The notes below the pieces were generated by a model. That model was not told the DNA's origin. It ran no database searches and saw nothing but the letters and a program-made list of their open reading frames with translations. Below, piece by piece: positions 22,591 to 33,790 of a DNA stretch of 64,000 nucleotides. Numbering within the stretch: position 1 is the stretch's first letter; each line of letters begins with the position of its first letter. Source of the stretch: Lucinisca nassula (Eukaryota > Mollusca > Bivalvia > Lucinida > Lucinidae). A program made the translations under genes and the position numbers. Where the stretch lies: positions 248,001 through 312,000 of the forward strand of contig CAUZLF010000266.1 of the NCBI GenBank assembly GCA_963580285.1, in the 5' to 3' direction.

Positions 22591-22979
22591 GGTACTGGCT
22601 GAACAAAATCAAATATCCTAATATCAGTCACATTCAAGTTTGGCACTTTAGACTGGCTCCCACTGGCTTAATCATTTCTGTTCTGAATGGAATCTCCTAT
22701 ATTACGTGTTATGGTGTCAATTGGAGTTATTTTTAGAATAGCTGGACTTTTTGGCAAATAGTGAATGCTCTGATCAAATACTGAGATCTGGGGATGCGCT
22801 GTTTGCCAATGTACAATAAAATGGCACATATTTTGCTCATGAACCTTTTTGATAAATTATGATTTGTGAGTTCATAAAATCGGTCTGTAGTGCCCTAAAT
22901 TGGAGAGTTTTTAAAAGATGCATCAACTCGGGTTCATAAACTACTGATGAACAAATTTCATATATATGCTGCAGAACAT

Positions 22980-23208
22980 TTAACCCATTTAGTACGAGAA
23001 ACCCCAAAAGGGATACCCTGGCAAACAGAGCAGGCCCAGATCAGACGCCGCAGAATGCGGCGTCTGATCAGGGCCTCCACTGTTTGCAACAAGTTCAGCC
23101 ATTTTCCTATTCAATTTTGAAGAAAACACAACCTCACACCCCTTTATTTTGGAATGGACTCCTGCTATATATAAGGAGGAAGATTCCATTTGGTACAAAA
23201 AGGGTTAA
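22980..23208 (+). mobile_element. MITE family B (B5)
   Basis: Near-consensus copy with both TTAAs and a perfect GACGCCGC...GCGGCGTC inner stem. Confidence 0.88.
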
Positions 23209-23325
23209 TGGACAGTTCCTGAACATTAATGGACATGGTTCATAAATGTTCATCAGATTCTCAACAGGGCTGTTATGGGGATTACCATATAAAATTGTTT
23301 AGCTAGTGCCCTAAACCTTTCATTT

Positions 23326-23445
23326 AGATCTCATTTCATCTCAATGTCGGGTAAAAGTCCCACAAAATTGGAAGCAACGTCTACAAAATAACCTTTACAG
23401 TGTTGACGGGGACGTTAAACCTCAAATCAAACAAACAAAGTTCTT
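23326..23445 (+). mobile_element. SINE S (S11), 5'-truncated
   Basis: The 3' part only, from CTCATTTCATCTCAATGTCG to the CAAACAAACAAA tail. Confidence 0.8.
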
Positions 23446-23555
23446 CAAAAAATGCTTTATATTTTCTGATTACACCAAGAAAAGCAAATTCTCCCAGTTG
23501 CAACATAAACAGGGAAGTAATTTTCTGTTTCTGAGAGTCATCTCCCCTATGAATA

Positions 23556-23658
23556 ATATCAGCAACTTTATTTATGTCTATCTTTTCAAAATATCAGCAA
23601 CTTTATTTATGTCTATCTTTTCAAAATATCAGCAACTTTATTTATGTCTATCTTTTCA
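23556..23658 (+). repeat. 35-bp minisatellite, three copies
   Basis: Unit ATATCAGCAACTTTATTTAT plus GTCTATCTTTTCAAA, repeated exactly at starts 23556, 23591 and 23626. Confidence 0.93.
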
Positions 23659-23948
23659 CCCTGAAGATCCATCTGACAAACTTCATAAAACTGGGCTCAT
23701 CTTACACACAAAAAGAGACAGTTAAGCTTATTGGCCAAAAGGATGGGGATAATTACAGAGTACAATACATATAATGGGGTGGTAAAAAGGTGTGAATTAA
23801 AATGACAGGTTGATAAAAGGACAGCTGCAGATTTTGATGCAATTTGAGGAGAAAATCAATCCAGATTCAACAAATTCTCCTATAATCTGGCAGAATTATG
23901 GAGCCTTTACATACTATGAGACAGATCATTAAGAATATGTATGGCACA

Positions 23949-24179
23949 TTAACCCTTTTTGTACCAAATGGAATCTTCCTCCTTATATAAAGCAGGAGAC
24001 AATTTCAAAGTTTAGGGGTGTCAGGTTGTGTTTTCTTCAAAATTTAGAAGGAAAATTGCGGAACGTTTTGCAAACAGTATAGGCCCTGATCAGACGCCAT
24101 GTTACAATGCGGCGTCTGATCTGGGCCTGCACTGTTTGCCAGGGTACCCATTTTTGGGTTTCCGGTAAAAATGGGTTAA
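23949..24179 (-). mobile_element. MITE family B, inverted (B6)
   Basis: TTAACCCTTTTTGTACC to AAATGGGTTAA with complete hairpin. Confidence 0.85.
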
Positions 24180-24417
24180 GGATATAAATCAATAAGGGAG
24201 TACCCAGTGCAAACATGCCCCAGCTCAACAACACTCTTGAATCCAACAATTCAGAATTTAATCATATAAAAACCAAGAAACTTGCAAAGCAAGAAGAATG
24301 TCCATGATTATCATTAATTCTTGTTCATTTTAGAATGGCCTAGTCAAGACTTAAGATCATCAAGTAACAGAACATTTCCTAGAACTTCAAAGCAGTTAAT
24401 CAGTTGATTGTGCTCAT

Positions 24418-24609
24418 TATTCACCTTATTTGCATTATCTGCTGGTTCCTAGTCTGAAGTTGATCAGTGTTGGAAAAACAGGTAACCAGACCCCCCCCCC
24501 CCCCTGACCTTGAAAGGTCAGGGCGGGGGGGGGGGGCCTGGTTACCTGTTTTTCCAATATTGATAATGTGTAAGCTGGGAGCCAGCAAATAATGCAAAAA
24601 TGGTGAATA
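24418..24609. mobile_element. MITE family I (I1)
   Basis: TATTCACCTTATTTGCATTA ... TAATGCAAAAATGGTGAATA inverted ends; centre GGTAACCAGACCCCC with expanded C and G runs around TGACCTTGAAAGGTCA. A second copy is at 44.5 kb. Confidence 0.82.
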
Positions 24610-24683
24610 CCCCTGTAAACTCAAGTTTTCTCTGTATACTGAGGGGTTTTAGAGGGGTGTTCATTACATGGACTTGTTAACAT

Positions 24684-25174
24684 CAGAGGTGTAAAATTTC
24701 CCTCAAACTTACTCGCCCTTATTGTCTAAACTTTTCATATACCGTATTCGCCCTAATTACCGCACCGTGCGCTTAGTTTTTTCAAAATCGTGTAAAAAAA
24801 AAAACCGGTGAAAATCTACCTAATTAGCGCACACTCAATGCGAAAACAATAGCTTCCGAGATGATGCATACTGATATTTAATGCGATGGAAAAGGATACT
24901 AAAGCATTGCCTTCACTGTTGAAGAAATAACGGTATTTTTTTTTATAGATTTGTGTGAGAGCTTCCAGGGTAGGTTTCTGTAGAGTGTGCGCTTATGCAT
25001 TTCCTTTTCAAAAATAGCTATGGTGTGCGCTTATAGGAGCATGTGCGGTAATTAGGCCGAATACGGTAGGTGCTAAAAATGAACAAAAAGTAAGGTCAGT
25101 TTTGAAAACCTTACTCGCCCTGCCTTAAAACTTACTCGCAAATGCGAGCGGGCGAGTGGAATTTTACACCCCTG
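24684..25174. mobile_element. Element O, possible hAT-like, hosting MITE H1
   Basis: Inverted ends CAGAGGTGTAAAATTTC and GAATTTTACACCCCTG. Internal TTACTCGCCCT motifs appear on both sides of H1. The CAGRGGTG-type end resembles hAT termini, but I could not fix a duplication. Confidence 0.6.
24741..25067 (+). mobile_element. MITE family H (H1), TA-flanked
   Basis: TA then CCGTATTCGCCCTAATTACC, with a right inverse end finishing AATACGG then TA. Inner sub-terminal TGTGCGCTTA motifs. Tc1/mariner- or pogo-like by the TA site; no transposase remains. Confidence 0.85.
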
Positions 25175-25411
25175 AACATGATGAAAATGGGACATTGGCA
25201 ACCAATTCAGGCCCAGCTCAGACGTGCCATTAGGGCCTTCACTGTATGCAATAAAAGCAGTCATTCGCTAAATAAAATTCTAAATATAACTCTATCTGAC
25301 AGACATAAATTTTGAAATGGAGGCAAAAAATATACAAAACCACAGAATAATTATCATTGCCTCTAGCAACAACACAGGAACAATATTGTGGTTATTTGAA
25401 ATAGGGTTTTA

Positions 25412-25615
25412 TTATGTGGACAGAGACGGGATTGAAATTGTACCGGTCCGCACATTCATTTCATTGTATGTGACAGTGTCACCAGTTCTTCTCACATAAC
25501 GAATGGTCACACCCTCGGGTAGTTGAGCCCCCAGGCCCAGAATGTTAACCTGGTGGTTGACAGTGTTAACGAAGTTAGTCACAGATATCCACAGTTTGAT
25601 CACATCTTCAATACA
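25412..25615 (-). pseudogene. Unassigned coding-like fragment
   Basis: The minus-strand frame ends in a stop at the left and reads WISVTNFVNTVNHQVNILG, then LPEGVTIRYVRRTGDTV and NEMNVRTGT. It has a balanced, non-repetitive amino-acid make-up unlike the surrounding frames. It does not match ZSWIM as I know it. It is cut on the upstream side by a MITE fragment at about 25616. It could be a gene fragment carried by a repeat or a retrocopy end. Confidence 0.3.
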
Positions 25616-25800
25616 ATCGGACAGACAGGCCTGAGCAAACAGTGTAGACCCAGATGAGACGCCACATTCTGTGACGTCTCATCAGGGTCTACACTGTTTC
25701 CATTCATCCTGCTATTCTTAGGCAAAATTTCAGGTAGTAGACTACTTGTTCCAATTTTAGATTAAGCATAGTAAGTAGTTAAGGAGTCTGAATACTTCCA
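25616..25800 (+). mobile_element. MITE D/K-type fragment
   Basis: CGGACAGACAGGCCTGAGCA, hairpin with GATGAGACGCC...GACGTCTCATC inner stem, then CAAAATTTCAGGTAGTAGAC as in K elements. Termini absent. Confidence 0.6.
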
Positions 25801-25829
25801 AATCTTCGTAACTGTCCTTTTGGCTTTAG

Positions 25830-26210
25830 GCCCTGTCACACTATGCCGCGTTGCCACTGCGATGGGATGGCGCTGTTTAATTTTCCAGAACGCCGCGAGA
25901 TCTCAAGAAATATGGGATATTTTTCTTGAACATTGATCTGTCTTTGCGTCCTTACAGCAACCAAGACGTTGCTACGGAGCCTACATGGCAATCTACATGT
26001 ATCGCGATCCTGCGGCCTTCTTGATGGTGATTGTATGCGCTCTCACGGCGCTTCCAATGTGCTTACACGGTACTAACACTGCATGCAGTGCGCTTTTACG
26101 GCACTCACAATGCGTGCACTGCGCTTTCACGGCGCTCACACTGCGCTGACGGCATGTTAAGACTCTCGCAAAGTGTAAACAGACATCTTCATCAGTCGAA
26201 CAGCTTTGTT
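25830..26210. repeat. GC-rich repeat P, diverged
   Basis: GGCCCTGTCACACTATGCCG and GGCGCTC/GTGCGCT motifs resemble the P copies at 26.5-27.2 and 37.8-38.2 kb. Too degraded for boundaries. Confidence 0.4.
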
Positions 26211-26437
26211 TGATTTTGTTTGATTTGAGGTTTAACGTCCCCATCAACACAGTATAGGTCATTTTGGAGGCGTTGCTTCCAATTTTGTAAGACTTTTACC
26301 CGACATTGAGATAAAATGACATCTCAATCCCTGTCGCTCAATGAATAAAACAGGGTTTATAAGTATGGATGGTCCGACTCGCGCCCCTTTGCCTGGGCAA
26401 GCTTAGATCCCCTAAGCGGTTTACCAGTACTCTTGTA
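26211..26437 (-). mobile_element. SINE S (S12), truncated
   Basis: TTTGATTTGAGGTTTAACGT to GCGGTTTACCAGTACTC. The 5' quarter is missing. Confidence 0.82.
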
Positions 26438-26522
26438 CCATCGGGAGCAAGTCCTCTGCCATCACCGCAAACAGGAGCAAGTCCACCGCCATTACCTTAT
26501 CAAACCACAGAAGTAGGTTTTT

Positions 26523-27205
26523 CGGGACAGTACTAAATCAAACTCTACGCCCCACAGTCTACTCTAGCCACTGTTTAAACAAGCGCACGGCCCCCACCCA
26601 TCGGGACTGGAAGAAAAAGAAGGACTGTATGATGCTTCCATAGAGAGCTGAAACCGACCGCAAACGAGTACTGGTAAACCACTTAGAGGATCTAAGCCTG
26701 CCCAGGCAAAGCGGTGCGAAACGGACCGCCCATGCTTATTAACTCTATTGGTTTCATTGAGTGCCAGGGCTTGAAATGTCATTTCATCTCAATGTCGGGT
26801 AAAAGTTCCACAAAATCGGAAGCAACATCTCCAAAATGACCTATACAGTGTTGACGGGGACGTTAAACCTCAAATCAATTATACAAGCGGAGCTTAAATG
26901 GCATTGTAGGAGACCTCTGTGCGTCCCTGCTGAGCTCCTGTAGCGTTTTAGGAGACCTTACTGGGCTGCTATGGCAACCTTACTGCAACCTCACTGCACA
27001 CCGATCAGAACGCTGAGCAAGGGCATTTGTTTTGAGCATGCTCAAAATGAGCGCCTTCGCTTGGCGTTCTATGCTATCGCAACGCGCCTACTGGCGATGC
27101 CACTGCATTGCTGCAGCGATGTTTGCGCCCACCTCGACGTTCTGCATTTTTCTTGGATGCCGTGGGATCGCCGTGAAAACGCTGCCCTGGTGTGACGGGT
27201 TTTTC
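26523..27205 (+). repeat. Repeat P, interrupted by SINE S13
   Basis: Left ACTCTACGCCCCACAGTCTA...TAGCCACTG, then S13, then GTAGGAGACCTCTGTGCG...GTGTGACGGGTTTTT. Homologous to 37795-38155, which lacks the SINE. The open frames inside are not convincing genes. Confidence 0.7.
26586..26882 (+). mobile_element. SINE S (S13)
   Basis: Flanked by ACAAGCG at 26579-26585 and 26883-26889, inside repeat P. Confidence 0.88.
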
Positions 27206-27336
27206 CGCTATTGATATTTCCATTAAGGTCCAGTTATTTCGCGTTTGTGTTTCTTTCCATTTGGTGTCTCTGATGGGAGCTTGAGTAAAGCACAGTAAAA
27301 TGTCATAAGAAATGCCAGTGCTAATGTACTAAATTA

Positions 27337-27540
<204 letters not shown>

Positions 27541-27560
27541 TTAAATTAACCAATATAATA

Positions 27561-28190
27561 AAATGAAAATATCTCAAACGGTTTTTGTGTTATGGAGCAG
27601 ACAAGGTTAAAAATGCCATTTTTCAATGTTCAAAGGGCAATTACTCCAAAAGTAGGCAATTCAGAGTTATGGTTCATGCACCCTGCACATTGTCTCATGG
27701 TGCTTTACATTTGTATGAAATTTCATGAAAATATCTCAAACGTTTTTTGTGTTATGGAGCGGACAGGGTTAAAATTGCTATTTTTCAATGTTCAAAGGGC
27801 AATAACTCCAAAAGTAGGCAATCCAGAGTAATGCGTCTTATAATGCTTTACATTTGTGTGGAGTTTCATGAAAATACCTCAAATGGACTTTTGAGTTATG
27901 GAGTGAGTGAGTGAGTTTTAGTTTTACGTCCCACCAACAGCTAAGGTCATACAGAGACGGGACCTTGGTTTACAGACCCATCCGAAAGTCTGGAGAAGCC
28001 CGGGATCGATCTTTTGAGTTATGGAGTGGACAAGGTTAAAATTGCCATTTTTCAATGTTCAAAGGGCAATAACTCCAAAAATTGGCAATCCAGAGTTATG
28101 GTTCATGTGCTCTGCACATCATCTCATAGTGCTTTACATTTGTTAAAGTTTCATGAAAATACCTGAAACGGTTTTTGAGTTACGATAAAT
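27561..28190 (+). repeat. Tandem array of about 140-160 bp units (about four)
   Basis: Each unit has GTTATGGAG(C/T)GGACA(A/G)GGTTAAAA, TTTTTCAATGTTCAAAGGGC, ACTCCAAAA and GTTTCATGAAAATA. SINE V3 splits the third copy. Confidence 0.85.
27906..28010 (-). mobile_element. SINE V (V3) with 18-bp target duplication
   Basis: CTTTTGAGTTATGGAGTG flanks it at 27888-27905 and 28011-28028. The body GTTTTACGTCCCACCAACAG ... GAGAAGCCCGGGATCG is truncated before its tRNA part. Confidence 0.9.
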
Positions 28191-28282
28191 AACGGAATTA
28201 CTGACTTATGGAATTTTGGAATTACAGAATCACAGAAGGACAAGGCGGGGCTATAAAAATAGGGCTATAAGCGGGGCTATAA

Positions 28283-28356
28283 AAACACCCCTAAATTTTG
28301 AAATGGACGTGTGCTATATATGAGGAGGAAGATTCCATTTGGTACAAAAAGGGTTA
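28283..28356 (+). mobile_element. MITE B fragment (B7)
   Basis: The right quarter only: CACCCCTAAATTTTGAAATG ... GGTACAAAAAGGGTTAA. Confidence 0.7.
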
Positions 28357-29578
28357 AGTCTTCCTAATAGTTAACATGTGAGCACTATCCATGAAGGATA
28401 ACAGGGCACTCCCTTACAGAAGACACTTAACAGGATGATGACCGGGGAATTAATTAGGTCAGAATGTTAAGACTTTCAATTTGCAGTGTAAGACCCGCCC
28501 CAGGGCAATATATCATAATGTACATTTTTTCATGACAGTCTCCAGAGGGGGGAGTAGAATTTTAAACCTCTGCCCTTTTTTTTAATCCTAGCCATAAATT
28601 TTCATCATAGATGACAGAGAAAGGGACCCCTCTTTTGGCTCTAATTTCATTCCAAATTGTCCAATTACACCACTGAAGCTGGGAAAAAGTTATTTATCAT
28701 CTCGTATTTAATGGTCTTTTACAAACCAGGGCCAGGAAAAAAGTACATTACTAGTCAAACTACACTCAAGACACGAAGAATTGATACATTTTTTTTTTCA
28801 CGCAGCATGCAAGCTATATAATTATATGTACATGTTACATAATAAATCAACAGGGCCATCCTATTGTCAGAAATACTTGAAAGACATTTGGCTTAGAATT
28901 ATACAATAACATATGATTTTAATTTTTTATTTTTTTCAATTTTCAAAGTATACTTTTTCATATTATCAGAGAAAATAAGGCTTGAAATTTACATGGAATC
29001 ATTCACAACTGTAAAATTTTACTTGTCCTGCACTACCAAAGTCATGTACCGGTAGATTTTGGTAAATCTCATCGGCAATAACCCAAAATTTTTACTCATC
29101 CTGCAAAATTTTTAATCGTCATGGCGAGCAGACATGTAGAATTTTCCAACCCTGCTCTAATATTTGCCCTAGTGTTTGCAGGCTCAGCATAACAAAACTA
29201 CCAAAAATTGCAAATGGCTACTTTTCAATGCAGCCTTTTTAATTCTCAAGTGTACCGCAGATAGAACAAAAGGTATATTTTTCCGACCATGTCCTACATG
29301 AAACCTTGTCAGAAGACAATGGCAGCTCCGTACACGTGCAATGAAGGGCGATCGAAAGGATAGAATGACAATGGCTAACTAATGATGGAATTTAAGCATG
29401 ATTTACAACTATGTTTGGAGACAAATTCAAACCATTTGCATGAAATCTCTGCTATCAGGTCTGAAATCCAATAAAACTGGAATTACTGAATTGTGAATAG
29501 CATAAAAATCTTTGAACTGCCCAGATTAAGCTAAGCATGCCAAAGAAGAACTACAGAGGACCAGTACAGTCAACCCTC
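28357..29578. other. Unassigned intron 2 sequence
   Basis: No exon or recognised repeat. TTTTACTCGTC...-like sequence near 29010-29140 weakly resembles element O. Confidence 0.35.
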
Positions 29579-29793
29579 TTTAAACCCTTCTCTTGCTGAA
29601 TATTCATTTAAGCCACACCCATTTCTGTCTATCAACCAATCAAATTACTTGATGTAATTTATTGCTACAAATTCAGAAACTGAATGCCAAACAGTGTAGA
29701 TCCTGATCAGATGGCTTCTGAAGAAGCCATCTGATCTGGATTTACACTGTTTGCAAAGATAGGGGTTGTCGTGAACAGCAAGATAAGGGTTAA
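29579..29793 (-). mobile_element. MITE family A, inverted (A10)
   Basis: AAACCCTTCTCTTGCTG to CAGCAAGATAAGGGTTAA with complete hairpin. Confidence 0.84.
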
Positions 29794-29879
29794 ACCAACA
29801 TTTGTCATTAGAACTACAATTTCAGTGGAATGAATCTTTAGCTCAAGATGAGATGGATTAATAGATATTTATTGTAACA

Positions 29880-30160
29880 GCCCCCGTCCATTGGGGCTTG
29901 AAGAAATAGATGGGCTGCATGATGCTTCCATGCAGAGCTGAAACTGACCCGCACATGAGTACTGGTAAACTGCTTAGAGGATCAAAGCCTTCCCAGGCAA
30001 AGCGGTGCGAGTAGGCCCCTCCATGCTAAAAAACCCTATTGGTTTCATTGGGCAGCAGGGCTTGAGATGTCATTCCATCTCAAGGGCGGGTAAAAAGGAA
30101 GCAACGTCTACAAAATGACCTTTACAGTGTTGACTGGGACGTTAAACCTCAAATCAAGGG
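29880..30160 (+). mobile_element. SINE S (S14)
   Basis: Full length; CCCCCGTCCATTGGGGCTTG to CCTCAAATCAAGGGAACAAA. A short deletion near AAAAGGAAGC. Confidence 0.85.
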
Positions 30161-30410
30161 AACAAATAATATGCCAAGAAACAAATGTTGTGAGTATTTG
30201 GTACACACAGATTGATTCAAGTCACAATACACATGGACCCCTGATTTGACAGAAATTACCATGAAATTCAAACCAGTAGCGTTTCCCAGTAGAAAATAAT
30301 TTGCTTCAAATGGGCTTGTTTTGTCATTGTGAAAGGGGCAATAAAACCCATGAAAAGGAGTTTGAATAATATAAGACAGTATACAATTTCAACCACAGGT
30401 AGAAACCCAA

Positions 30411-30615
30411 CCCTTTCAACCCTCAGATTCTAAACCAGACTCTTCCAACTTTCAATTTGGACAAGTCCATTCTTATAAATGGAGGGATTATAAGTCAAAA
30501 TCATAACAGCATAGCAAACAGTGTTGACCGAGATGAGACGGCTCATTATGAGTCGTCTCATCTGGATCAACACCGGTTGCCAAGGTAACTGCAAGGGTTT
30601 TCATGGTTGAAAGGG
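30411..30615 (+). mobile_element. MITE family M (M1)
   Basis: Inverted ends CCCTTTCAACC and GGTTGAAAGGG. Hairpin 30514-30580 (GCAAACAGTGTTGACCGAGA ... GGTTGC) with inner stem GACGGCTC/GAGTCGTC. Confidence 0.75.
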
Positions 30616-31000
30616 ATTTACCATTATGATCAAGCCTTATATAACTGATCACTCATGGTCAAAAAGCATAAAATTAGATGTTAAACTTCAGTATGCTTGC
30701 GTTGAGCTGAATAACAAACCCTGAAAGGAGCTTGACCTTTCAAAGGTCAAACCACCATGGATCAATTTCATGAAAGTGCACCATTATTCCAAATCTTTCA
30801 ACCAGAATATGGTTATAAATCATTTCGTATAAAAAAATCTGTTCTTCATCTCAGATTATCAATTTCTGAAAAACGGTTCTCCAACATGCCATATTCTGGG
30901 ATATGTCCAACCAGTGAAGACTCAGATCGACAACCATTGCACCCATGATGATGCAGTCTGCAATAACTGATAGGCACTTTTGCATCCAAAAAGTACTGAT

Positions 31001-31116
31001 GTTTTTCTTGTTTCTGCACGAAAACATATGTTGTGGGTACCCATTAGAAGCGCCTCGGCGAGGCGCTTCTAATGAGTACCAACAACATATGTTTTCGTGC
31101 AGAAATAAGGAAATTA
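31001..31116. mobile_element. MITE family E palindrome
   Basis: Almost perfect: TTTCTGCACGAAAACATATG ... CATATGTTTTCGTGCAGAAA, centre GCGCCTCGGCGAGGCGC. Confidence 0.82.
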
Positions 31117-31181
31117 ATATTTGGATACCCCCCTTATTGGGGGCTATGCTAGAGACTGTTTTTGGCTGTAAGGATAGCCTT

Positions 31182-31280
31182 TTAACCCATATTGTACGGG
31201 AAACCCCAAAACTGGGCAATGGCAAACAGCGAAGGCATCTGATCACTTCGCTGTTTGCAAAAAGTTCATCCATCAAGTTC
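31182..31280 (+). mobile_element. MITE B fragment (B10)
   Basis: TTAACCCATATTGTACGGGAAACCC with shrunken hairpin GGCATCTGATCACTTCGCTG; no right end. Confidence 0.55.
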
Positions 31281-31311
31281 CCAAAATGCATGTTTCTACC
31301 ATGAAATAGGG

Positions 31312-31908
31312 GCCAGCCTCTGTAGCTCAGTCGGATGCGCGTCTGATCAGGAGGAGGCGGGTTCGATACCTGCCGGGGTCGGCTACATGCCTTCGTGGAG
31401 CTGGATCATGAAATCTTATCTACAGTCATTCTTTTGTTTGTTTTTTGGGGTTGTGGTTTTACATCCCCGTCAACACTACTTAGGTCATTTTTGGAATCAT
31501 TGCTTCCGATTTTGTGGGACTTGTACCTGACACTGAGATGAAATGACATCTCGAGCCCTACCGCCCATAGAAACTGCTAGGGTTCAAGGAGCGGTCCAAC
31601 TTGCATCACTTTTCCTAGGCAGGCTTAGACCTAGTAATCAAGTTCGGTCGGTTTCAGCTGTGCGTAGAAGCACTGTGCAGCCCATCTATTTCTTCAAGCC
31701 CCGATAAGCTGGGGCGTCTCTACGGTCATTCTCTCCTTTTCAGCTGATTCAAGAAGGGCAGTTGTCAGTCTCTGGCGATAGAATGTGTACTGTACTGGTT
31801 AACCGCTTGTCCAGGAAAAGTGCAGATATGTAAACTGACCAGCTCAAAAATGACCCAAATAGTGTTTACTGGGCCGTAAAACTCCAATACAACAACAACA
31901 ACTAAGAA
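31312..31908 (+). mobile_element. SINE T (T2), tRNA-derived, split by SINE S15
   Basis: Best-preserved head: A-box TGTAGCTCAGTCGGATGCG and B-box GGGTTCGATACC (31359-31370), then GGTCGGCTACATGCC. The body resumes after S15 at ACGGTCATTCTCTCC and ends GGGCCGTAAAACTCCAATAC. It is not a functional tRNA gene: the acceptor stem does not pair. Confidence 0.82.
31435..31719 (-). mobile_element. SINE S (S15), diverged, inside T2
   Basis: TGTGGTTTTACATCCCCGTC to AAGCCCCGATAAGCTGGGGC. Flanking AC(A/G)GTCATTCT at both sides is the probable duplication. Confidence 0.82.
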
Positions 31909-31942
31909 ATAGGGAAAACTAGAGCTGCCGCCTAACGGGCGC

Positions 31943-32396
31943 CAATTATACCCCCGCTACCGACAAATTTTTACAAGTATTTGACCTTGAGGAAGGTCAA
32001 CGTAAAGGTCAAGGTCAGGTTTGTGTATATCAATCTTAAGTACTAGTGGCAAGGTGTGTGGTGTGTGAATATTAAAGAAATCGGTCAAAGAATAAGGAAG
32101 TTATGAGCAATGTTAAAATTTTTTGTAACGGACTTTGTAACGGACCGACGACAAAATTTTACAAGTATTTGACCTTGAGGAAGGTCAACGTAAAGGTCAA
32201 GGTCAGGTTTGTGTATATCAATCTTAAGTACTAGTGGCAAGGTGTGTGGTGTGTGAATATTAAAGAAATCGGTCAAAGAATAAGGAAGTTATGAGCAATG
32301 TAAAATTTTTTTGTAACGGACTTTGTAACGGACCGACGACGACAAGCTGACTCCTATACACCCCCTTCAAACTTCGTTTGCGGGGGTATAATTATC
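31943..32396 (+). mobile_element. Inverted-end element with 188-bp internal duplication
   Basis: Ends AATTATACCCCCGC and GCGGGGGTATAATT. Two direct copies (from about 31961 and 32149) carry TTTGACCTTGAGGAAGGTCA, AAAGGTCAAGGTCAGG and TTGTAACGGACTTTGTAACG. Known type of bivalve repeat by memory. Confidence 0.8.
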
Positions 32397-32585
32397 CCTT
32401 CAATTTTTCCTTATCTGGGGCTATTGTATGATAAAGTTCCTGTTTGGCATCAAAGGTTTTGTTCAGGAGTGTCAAACAATGCATGATCTATTGGACTGAT
32501 TACTCAATGTGTCCTGGTGATATGAAAACAATATCCTGACATTATCCTTGTGTCTCACATCTCAGTTTTCTGGACTCGGACTTAC

Positions 32586-32676
32586 CTATCAAAACTTATT
32601 GAGACTTGATTGACCCTCTCGGGTTGTGAGAAAAGAGGACTAGCGGGTTCTGTGACTGTTCCACTAAGATGAAACC
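32586..32676 (-). CDS. ZSWIM5/6: ZSWIM5/6-like coding exon 2
   Basis: This 91-nt exon lies between acceptor tttcag|GGTTTC and donor GATAG|gtaagt, and is too short to stand out as an open reading frame. It completes the split Gly from exon 1, then reads FHLSGTVTEPASP...VNQVSISFD (29 codons) and leaves AG for a split Arg. In vertebrate ZSWIM5/6 the segment between the exon 1 and exon 3 equivalents carries the same FHLSGTV opening and ISFDR ending, with a variable linker between them. It was found by looking on the minus strand for the predicted ISFDR end with the right phase. The intron 1 that precedes it is almost 20 kb. Confidence 0.93.
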
Positions 32677-32738
32677 CTGAAATAAGAGAAAACAAGAAAC
32701 AGCTTTTAAAAAAGATAAATACAGCTACAGCAAATTGA

Positions 32739-32952
32739 CCCTTTCACCTCTAATTTTCCGAAGTGGACCTTTTCAACTTTGAATTTGGACATCTGCATGC
32801 ACAGGCTTGTAAATTATGAGGGAGTAATTCAAACTCATTTTTCAGGATGACAAACTGTGTGGGTCCTGATGAGATTGATCATGATGGGTCGTCTAATCTG
32901 GATCTACAGTTTGCTCAGGTGTCTTTACCAGTCTACAGGGCTGAAACGTTTA
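32739..32952 (+). mobile_element. MITE family M (M2), eroded, 60 bp from exon 2
   Basis: ACCCTTTCACC to GGCTGAAACG. Hairpin decayed (ACAAACTGTGTGGGTCCTGA...CTACAGTTTGC). It lies just upstream of the exon 2 acceptor. Confidence 0.6.
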
Positions 32953-32965
32953 ACTTCGTTGTGTT

Positions 32966-33143
32966 ACTAGTGGACTCTTCCATTGCTATATGTTGGTCAA
33001 GTCCATTTATCAGTTAAAGTTTGTCAGGTGTATTTTTTGTTTTTATTCTTTGGCTGACGGAAAAGCCTATTTGCAAATGGTGTCTGAAATGGGTCTGCAC
33101 TGTTTGCCAAGGTACCTCCTTTAGGGGTTTCCCCTCCTACAAA
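32966..33143 (-). mobile_element. MITE family C fragment (C6)
   Basis: ACTAGTGGACTCTTCCATTG to TTAGGGGTTTCCCCTCC; the inner stem is deleted. Confidence 0.65.
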
Positions 33144-33159
33144 GAGTTCCAAAGGTTAG

Positions 33160-33353
33160 ATTTTCTTTCCCATGTCAATAGGGGTCAACTTTTAAAGGAA
33201 AGAATTTGCTCCTCAGGAGCAAATTCTTTCCTTTAAGGGTAGACCCCTTTTTCAGTGGGACAGGGCTTATAGAAAATTGAACAGGAAGTTCTGAAAGTTG
33301 TCTCCCTTTGAAAAATGGCGGAAAAATCTGCCAGGTGCTCCCATTCCCCTTAA
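33160..33353 (+). mobile_element. MITE family G (G2), left-truncated
   Basis: Starts inside the family at TTTCCCATGTCAATAGGGGT and keeps the central palindrome and right end CCCATTCCCCTTAA. Confidence 0.8.
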
Positions 33354-33398
33354 GTCTCAGTCCAGCCTATACTCAAAAAACAATCGACCCACCAGTAC

Positions 33399-33790
33399 TA
33401 AGGCTGACACGATTAATCATATAATCGATTAATCGATCGATAAAAACCACAAAAATGATTATCATTTCTGATTTGCTTCTAATCGATTACTTGATAGGTA
33501 CAATTTACTACCCAAAGTTATGCCTAAAATAGCTGGATGGGTGGCAAACAGTGCAGACCCTGATGAGACGCCGCATCATGCGACGTCTCATCTGGGTCTA
33601 CACTGTTTGCTCAGGCCTGTCTGTTGAAATATACATATGGTAAAGTGCAACATATGGTAAGAGTCATGCTCAGACAGAAAGCCAGACAGGTAAAATAATG
33701 ACAAAAACATTAGCGATTACTAATCGATTATCGATCGCAATGACATGACTGATAATCGATTATTTTTTAAGCTCCGATTAGCCAGCCCTA
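33399..33790 (+). mobile_element. hAT-type MITE family K (K1)
   Basis: Ends TAAGGCTGACACGATTAATC and GATTAGCCAGCCCTA, with perfect 8-bp duplication ACCAGTAC (33391-33398, 33791-33798), diagnostic of hAT transposition. Sub-terminal ATCGATTA repeats. The shared hairpin core is at 33543-33610. Confidence 0.92.

Noticed and set aside
30757..31304. Open frames of 60-146 codons on both strands around 31 kb
   Set aside because: They run through the E palindrome (mirrored peptides on both strands) and MITE/SINE pieces, so they are palindrome artefacts.
31313..31390. Possible tRNA gene
   Set aside because: A- and B-box-like sequences are present but the acceptor stem and anticodon arm do not pair and a SINE body follows directly.
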